64,000 bases of DNA from Eucommia ulmoides (taxonomy: Eukaryota > Streptophyta > Magnoliopsida > Garryales > Eucommiaceae): NCBI GenBank assembly GCA_016647705.1, contig CM028339.1, positions 24,715,803 to 24,779,802 of the forward strand. The letters run 5' to 3'. Shown here piece after piece: positions 57,752 through 64,000 of the stretch (position 1 is its first letter; each line of letters begins with the position of its first letter). Below the pieces are notes generated by a model, which was given only the letters and a program-made list of their open reading frames with translations, made no database searches and was not told the DNA's origin. A program made the position numbers and the translations under genes.

Positions 57752-60146
57752 TGTTGATACTAAGATTTTGATGGATAATTAAACGTTAATATTTTTTGCG
57801 GAACTAATGATTTGATTAAGTGTTTTAGTTTATTAGTTCCAATAATGAAGATATGATGATAAGTAATGTATGCATGCTAAAGAGATTGACAAAGATGATG
57901 GACATTAAGAGACCGAAGATTTTAAAGAATCTAAGGGAAAAGAACTCAGGTTAATTTTTACTCTTAATGTATCCCGATTAGGATCACACACGACACAAAA
58001 AGTTTTTAAATTTATGTGTGCTTTGATAGGATCCTAATTAGTGAAATTATATGCTCCTACATGTAATTGAAAAAAAAAATATTGATAATTAATTAAAATT
58101 GAATTTAAGAATTTAGTGGAGTTAATTGAGAAAATAAATTAGTTAAATGGGTAAAAATGTCAATGAGAATGTATTAAAAATGAATTGGAGAGAAGTGTTC
58201 AGCAATGAGGAGTCGACTAATAAGTCAACCGAAACGTATAAGATAAACTTTCTGAATTGATCAGTCGATAGATAGGTCGACCTGGCGTAGAACGTGAACT
58301 CTCTGAATCGATCAGTCGACAGGGAGGTTGACCTGTGCTTGGAGGATAAACTCTCTGTATCGTTTGGTCGACAGACTGTGAATTATCGGTCGATCGAAGG
58401 GAAAGAAATGTTTGGATTGGCTAGTATCATGAATCAAGCGGTCAACTTATGGGTGTTGGTCGGTCAACTTATGAGTCTATTTAAGGTTTTATGGAATTTT
58501 GGGATTTAATAAAAAAACTAGCTGTTAAATAGCCGTTATTTGGTTACCTGATTGAATGATTTTAGGGATATGAATATCTTTAAGATATAATACTCTTATT
58601 TTAATATTCCTATAGATTTGATACATGGAATTAAATTGTTTTTCAAATTAGTCATTTTAATACTTCCTATCTTATTGAATTGGGTTTGAAAATTCTTTTG
58701 AGGGACTATATTGAATATTTTGAAAGCTATTATTAAATGAAATATACCTTAAATGAAATATATCAATATATGGGGTCTATAGATGATTTTAAAAGACATA
58801 TCTTGTGGAAACTAGCTATTAAATAGCTTGTTTCAAATAGTTATAAATGGACTTGCGGATTTCACATATTTAAGACACAATATCAAGAACTATTCAGTTC
58901 CTAAACTTTTCTAAGAGTTATCATTATGATATTATACTGAAAAATATTGTGAGATTATTCTGGAGTTAAAGTTCTTGAGTTAAAGCGCTAATTTATTTGG
59001 CGTCACCAATCTGAGCTGTCTAGCAATCTGTTTTGCAACCCATTGGTATTTTCCTTGTGAGATCATTCTAAGCTTCTTCTTTAATTTAGTATTTGATTAT
59101 TATTACTTGCTTGGTGAATTGATCTTTTTGAGAAATCGTTTTTAAACTTTAAAAACATAAAAATCTTTTAAAACGATTTGTATGTTAATCTGATTATGTG
59201 CTTAATTGTGCTACTCGCATTCTTTATTATAATCAGATTTGATTTCCTCACTTTATTTCTATCACTAGTATCGGGACATTAATTGAATATTAATTAATTT
59301 GAGGTAGTAGAAGCTCCGAGTGGGAAGAACTTATCAATTTTTGTAATTGGTGAGTTGTGTGCGGATTAAATACTATTGGGAGTGTCTAATCAGGGGTAGC
59401 TTGGTTTCAACCTCTTCTGGTAAAGAGATTGAGGTGTTAATTATTCTTTTATAAAATTAATTGTGAGTGGTTTTGTAAAGATTCCATCCTTACCTAGGAT
59501 AATGATAGTTCGAGTATTTTTGTGAGGTTTTGATTCTTGAGTCTTAGGTATAAAAAGAAGGGAAATTTTTTGAGAGGTCCCAAGATTTCAAAAATCACTT
59601 TCTAGGTCCCATTTCATGTGTAAAAAAATTACTGGTACACGACCTCATAAAGTGATATTTTTATGGGACGGGACCTTTGGAGGAATTTTCCTAAAAAGAA
59701 TTAGGTTGTGATTTTTCCTGTAATAGAATTAGGTTATTCTGAAGCCTGTAAAAAGTAGAGGTTATTCATAAGTTTGGACAAATGAATTTTTAAAGGTTGA
59801 TTCTAAACCTGTGAAAAGAATTATTGTGAGGATTTGGTTCCTACTTGTAAAGAAATCTTGAGTTTAGTGGGTGCGAATCTCCGTGGGGCTCGGAGGACTG
59901 GATTAGATAACAGTAGCTTGGTGAACTAGGATATATCGGTGTGTACTGCATTATTTATTTATTTTATCTTATCTTGTGATTGTTTGGGTGTGTACCTAGA
60001 ACTTATTACATTTATCCACTGCTATAAAGATAACAATTAATTTTAGGATAAAATTAATTGTTTGATTTTTTAAGTGTTATTATTTCTCTGATAATTTTTA
60101 ATACTACCCAATACACCCCCCTCTTGGGTAGATCACTGGGCCAACA
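57752..60146 (+). mobile_element. Solo LTR of the same family, opposite orientation
   Basis: 2395 bases from TGTTGATAC to GGGCCAACA, flanked by atatc (57747-57751) and ctatc (60147-60151). Sister LTRs read ctatc here, so the left copy has one change. No internal sequence remains, as after LTR-LTR recombination. A GTCGAC array lies at 58205-58480. Confidence 0.8.
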
Positions 60147-60539
60147 CTATCAAAAACACACATAAATATAAAAAAAAATATTTTGTGTCGTGTGTGATCC
60201 TAATCGAGATACATTAAGAGTGAAAAATTAACTTGACTTATTTCCCTATGTTCTTCAAATTCCTCGATCTCTTAACGTTCATCATCTTTGTCATTATCTT
60301 TAGTATCCATTCAGCATTTGTCACAATATCTTCATGATAATCTTATCACTGGAACTGATAAACTGAAACATTCAATCAAACCGTTAGTTCTTCCAAAAAT
60401 ATTAATATTTAATTGTCCATCAAAATCTTAGTATCAACACTCATTTTTTGTCATTCAGTAAACACCTACTTCTGGAAGTTCATCTCTTTAGATATGCCTT
60501 TAATAAAAAGAAACTGAATTCCAACTGCAGTTGCTCACT

Positions 60540-61670
60540 TGGCCTAGACTATCTGCTCTGATTTTCCCCCAGAAGTTCTATTGCTCTACGCTCCTCCTAC
60601 GCCTCCAAAAATCAAAGACCGTGACCCAGATAGCATTGCGACATGCACTTCATCTCAACCTACAATTTAAGATCCACCAAATAAGAGTAAAATATTATCA
60701 TCACGGAAAAAGATGTTGAATTTTATCTCTCAACCAACTCTTTCTATTAATGTTGCTCATAGAAAGGTTGATGAGGCCCTTAAGACTCTTATGGGTCAAT
60801 CCTGGCTGAGAGGTTTTATCTTGATCAGAAATAGGAGTAGATCTGAGCTCTTTCACTTAGGAGTTTTCTCCTAACTTTAGGTTCTTCAATTTTGCCTTTG
60901 ACTTCATTTCTCCTTTGACTTTTTAAAACTCCATTATTCCTTCGATCTTTATTATTTTTTTTTTTTCAAGCTACGCATATTTTCTCTACTATGTATGGAG
61001 GATGTGACTCAATTGAAGAGTTAGACTCTCAATAAGTGTTCCAGGTTAGCGAGTCAAGTCGGCTTGAAGATGAGTTGAGAAAAATACATAGAGAAAATAA
61101 CTCTCTCCAAATTGAGCTAGCGCTTGCTAGATCAACCAATGAGATTGTCGATGATGAGTTAAAGTTCTTGCAGGGGAGATTGGCCTCTAGAGAGTAACTT
61201 TTCAATCTCTAAGTAACGAAGGAACTAGCAAAGAAGGAAGCGAAGTGAGCTCAAGGTTCTTTGAGAAAGAAAATGAGCTAAGAAGTGAAATATCCTCCCT
61301 CTAATCTGATTTGTCCTCTATTAGTTACGATGTGACTACCTTTGGTCTAAACTATTTGCTGCCCAATTCGAGCTAATCTTCAAGGTAGAAGAGTTTTAGT
61401 AGACCCTAGCTTGTTCGGCAAAGGAAGAGCTCAGAATTAGCTTTCCTCCAAGCCAAGGTTGAGTTCCTTCAACAAAGGGATTCCATAGATCAAGAGTTTG
61501 ACGAAATAGCTGGTAAAATTCAAAGAGTGAGGTATGAGCATTTCCATAAACTGGTAACCCAACGCTTTCTGGACCTTGATCTAAGCTTCTTGGCTACTGA
61601 ATTTGAATCTGATGCTGAGGATGATGTTAATCCTAATGCTTTAGCTCCCCCCCGTTTACAAGACGTCAGA
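60540..61670 (+). pseudogene. Coiled-coil retroelement Gag-like pseudogene
   Basis: One frame reads RLEDELRKIHRENNSLQIEL then VDDELKFLQGRLASRE, a coiled coil, with stops at 61033, 61195, 61210 and 61246, each consistent with CAA or CGA mutation. A later frame reads RFLDLDLSFLATEFESDAED, the aromatic/acidic C-terminal end common in plant retroelement proteins with plant-mobile or coiled-coil regions. The upstream part near 60600-60790 is less certain. There are no LTRs around it. Confidence 0.4.
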
Positions 61671-61699
61671 CACATTTTGTGCTTTTTTATTCAATGTAC

Positions 61700-62690
61700 A
61701 TGATTAAACATTTGAATTTACTATATATTCCTCTCTTTTTTTTTTTTTTAAAATTCTAGATGTCTCTTTCTATTTCCCATGCTCATATTTTGGCATGCCT
61801 AGTATTTTATCTTCTGCAAATCCTACATATTGATTAGTCTTGTCATTAATAGATGTATTTATTATGACTTTGAACTCTTTTGTTCACAATGCCTGTAAGA
61901 CTATTTCTTAACCTTTTATTTCTTTATTTTCCAAGCTATTTTCTTGCCTTTATATGTCCCTTTACTTTACTTTACCTATCTTTTGTCTTCTATTTCTTCT
62001 AACATTCTCCTTCAAACTTATTCTCTTTACCGGATAGTAGTATTTCCCGTGGAAGTAAGTTTATTCTTTTAAGTCTTGGCATTTTATTTTATTGCTCATT
62101 TTCTAACCTTTTTTCAGGAAATAGATGCTTCACTTGAAATTAATCATTATTGAAATGACTTCATTAAAGCAAGGTAGAGAGTTGAGCACCTTATTTTTTA
62201 GATGAGGACTGATATTCCCTAACACACATTACAATAAAAATATTTATTAGGACACTTTTTTAGAGACAATTTATAAATAATATCCTTATAAAACTTTATT
62301 GAGACACTTAATCCTAATGTTCTTATAATTTACCCCCCAAAAAATAATATATTTATAATATTTATTTAATAAGACACATTTTAAAAAATATATATAATAA
62401 AAATATTATAAACAAATTTAATAGGACACATATAAAAGTATCCTATCAAGGACACAAATAAAATTTTCATTTTTAATCTCTAATTAGAAAAGTATAATTA
62501 TGAATCAAATTGAAAAAGAAATATAAACTATTTGTATAATTATGAACTAAAGTGTTTTCAGACTTCTCTTCTATTTTATTTATTTTCACTTTGGTCCTTG
62601 GTAGTTTCAATTAAAAGAGTTTGACCTAAAATAAAAATATTAATTTTTAGATATACCTAGATGTAAATACCCACTTTTTCATTTGGTCTT
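61700..62690. other. AT-rich spacer with AGGACAC-type short repeats
   Basis: Between 62250 and 62460 the heptamer aggacac or close variants occurs five times in very AT-rich DNA, perhaps an eroded DNA transposon. Nothing coding. Confidence 0.35.
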
Positions 62691-62699
62691 ATTTTCACC

Positions 62700-63030
62700 T
62701 AGTGTGTTCGGCAGAATCCCTTATTTCATCTTGAGCTAGGCAGTGGGAAAATCATTTGCGAAGAAGCTCGACCAGAAGCTCAATCCATTCATCTTCGGAG
62801 CTTAATTCATTCATCCATTCATCGCTCAATCCATTCATTTCAAGAATCTTCACTCCTCTTCCAACTTCTTTCTTGACTTCTCAATCGATCGAAGAAAATG
62901 AATGAAGAAAATTTAAGAATCGATCGGAGCTTATTAGTGGATAATCGTTCCAATCGAGCCAATTTCTCAAGCAATCGATTCAATCTCAAGCTGTTCTTCT
63001 TCAAGCTCGGCTTTGGTTGCTGCTTTTCAG
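62700..63030 (+). other. Possible leader exon with good 5' splice site
   Basis: Pyrimidine-rich, repeated attcatccattc, then an ATG at 62898 with 133 open bases to TTTCAG/GTATGT at 63030-63031. It looks like the first exon of a plant gene. If it belongs to the SH3P-like gene, it does not encode that family's usual N-terminus, so it may be untranslated. Confidence 0.35.
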
Positions 63031-63770
63031 GTATGTTTATGTTTTAGGTTTAGGTTTTCAGGTATTTTCGCCTTTCAGCTCCGATTATTTCTGGAATTGC
63101 TTAGTAATTTTCGCCGCTAGATCTGGAATTAGGTGATTGAATAGATCCATTTCTTTTTTACTCTACTTTTGATACATAAATTCAACTGACTAATATAATT
63201 TTCTAGTATACCTTAATGATTATATTGAGATTTAGGATTCTAGTTAGCTTTCAATTAAGTTTTGTATGAGTGCATATGTGTGTGCGTGCGGCAATGCAAG
63301 TCCATATCTAGTTTGATTAGGTTATATAAACTCATTAGATGAGGTATTTGGAACTAGAGTTGAACAGCAAAACTTACATCTCTAAGCAATCGTTCGGTAT
63401 AGGGTGGTCGTCAAGTTGATTTTTGTGATGGAATTTAGAGGAAGTTATCTTAGCTTCCTTGATTAAATTCCTACTAGGCTACCATTATGCTTGATGAATG
63501 AACCTAACTCATAGCTGAAGAATCTTCTCTGCTATTACCGTGCTCTCTGCTTAGTTTTCGCAGACATTCTTATAATTCAATGCTATTGCTCTTATTATAT
63601 TGGCAACGGGTGCTTGTCCCTATATTTCTTCAATTTCACAATCTAAAATGGTAATCCATGTGTTTTGACTTGGTTTGCTTGTTGGAGAGCTATAACTTTG
63701 TAATTTATGCGCTTGCATTGAATCCATCATCTGTCATGGAAATGCTTACCTCTGATTTTCAAATTTTTAG
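63031..63770 (+). other. Putative intron
   Basis: T-rich sequence between the donor at 63031 and the acceptor at 63770 (tttttag). I looked for an exon encoding the conserved SH3P N-terminus and saw none. Confidence 0.3.
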
Positions 63771-63893
63771 GTTGTCCTCAAATAGTTTGGAGCTGGTGGA
63801 TATGGAGGTTCAGATGGTGTTATTGCCAACAAAGCAGAGGTCCTACATCATCAAAAACTCGAGAAGCTTTACATATCAACACGTGCTGCCAAG
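63771..63893 (+). pseudogene. SH3P-like (BAR/SH3 protein) exon with premature stop
   Basis: 41 codons between AG (63770) and GT (63894). After VVLK and a TAG at 63783, the frame reads FGAGGYGGSDGVIANKAEVL then HHQKLEKLYISTRAAK, very close to Arabidopsis SH3-domain-containing proteins (SH3P1/2), where a Gln stands at the stop position (CAG to TAG). In those proteins this is near the N-terminus, at the beginning of the BAR-like coiled region; they act in membrane trafficking and autophagy. The following exons, if present, lie beyond the window. The stop and the missing first coding exon suggest a pseudogene or captured fragment, unless translation begins elsewhere. Confidence 0.7.
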
Positions 63894-64000
63894 GTTTCTC
63901 TCTACCTCTCTTTGTAACCATAATTATTATTAGAAGAAAATTACTATATTCTCCCATCTACTTTCACAGCCTGTGAATGTTTACTTTTTAAATTTTAGCA

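Larger units (their letters stand above)
52205..60439 (-). mobile_element. Long-LTR gag-only copia-like element, copy B
   Basis: The truncated 3' LTR (52205-52731), PPT (52732-52746), a 1.4-kb noncoding part, a gag-like gene (54124-55280), a perfect PBS (55337-55348) and a 5' LTR (55351-60439, interrupted by a solo LTR) run on the minus strand. Only 2.6 kb lies between the LTRs and there is no trace of protease, integrase or RT, so the family itself appears non-autonomous. Compared with copy A, it lacks the second ORF. Confidence 0.75.
55351..60439 (-). repeat. 5' LTR of copy B (split by a solo LTR)
   Basis: Parts 55351-57751 and 60152-60439, together about 2.7 kb, form the longest LTR of this family here; it has extra sequence near 56940-57120. 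The GTCGAC-type array is at 57285-57590. Confidence 0.75.

Overview
This window is nuclear DNA of a flowering plant, probably a eudicot. It is AT-rich, and nearly everything legible is retroelement or DNA-transposon sequence at various stages of decay. The only host-type coding signals are one exon of an SH3P-like (BAR/SH3) gene at the right edge and a spliced Ulp1-type protease gene that is probably transposon-associated. No tRNA, rRNA, CRISPR or bacterial-type feature was seen. I cannot name the species.

1-32.7 kb is one nest. A Tat-like Ty3/gypsy element (minus strand) has its gag cut in two: the C-terminal part is at 1-535, and the N-terminal part, primer-binding site and LTR end are at 31.1-32.7 kb. 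Between them sits a long-LTR, gag-only Ty1/copia-like element (541-31074, minus). That element was itself hit three times: by a 5.4-kb Athila-like TR-GAG/LARD element (3012-8403, plus), by a 10.4-kb chromovirus of the Tekay/Del type with 2.7-kb LTRs (8891-19287, plus), and by a second LARD (21200-27599, minus). Five-base target duplications and LTR termini place each boundary to the base. Removing the second LARD restores a continuous gag frame.

32.7-40.6 kb is a nearly unit-length, linearised endogenous pararetrovirus (Caulimoviridae, minus strand). Its order is upstream ORF, coat protein, movement protein, protease-RT-RNase H, transactivator-like ORF, intergenic region, then two small tandem ORFs that are paralogues of each other. 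All major genes are broken. 40.6-44.2 kb is AT-rich spacer with a Mutator-like MITE, simple repeats and a 16-bp inverted repeat.

44.2-51.8 kb holds the Ulp1/C48-type gene (plus) facing the C-terminal end of a MULE transposase (minus), an arrangement that suggests a decayed Ulp1-bearing Mutator-like element. A short-LTR copia fragment (51762-52204) abuts a second copy of the long-LTR gag-only family (52205-60439, minus). The 5' LTR of that copy contains a same-family solo LTR in the opposite orientation (57752-60146). A coiled-coil retroelement pseudogene follows, then AT-rich spacer and the SH3P exon.

Two themes recur. First, most premature stops lie in frames that are otherwise intact and fit C:G to T:A transitions, as expected of long-methylated DNA. 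Second, three unrelated long-LTR families each carry a dense cluster of GC-rich short palindromes: a TTCG-loop hairpin array in the chromovirus, CACCGCCGCGGCGGTG-type words in the LARDs, and GTCGAC words in the copia LTRs.
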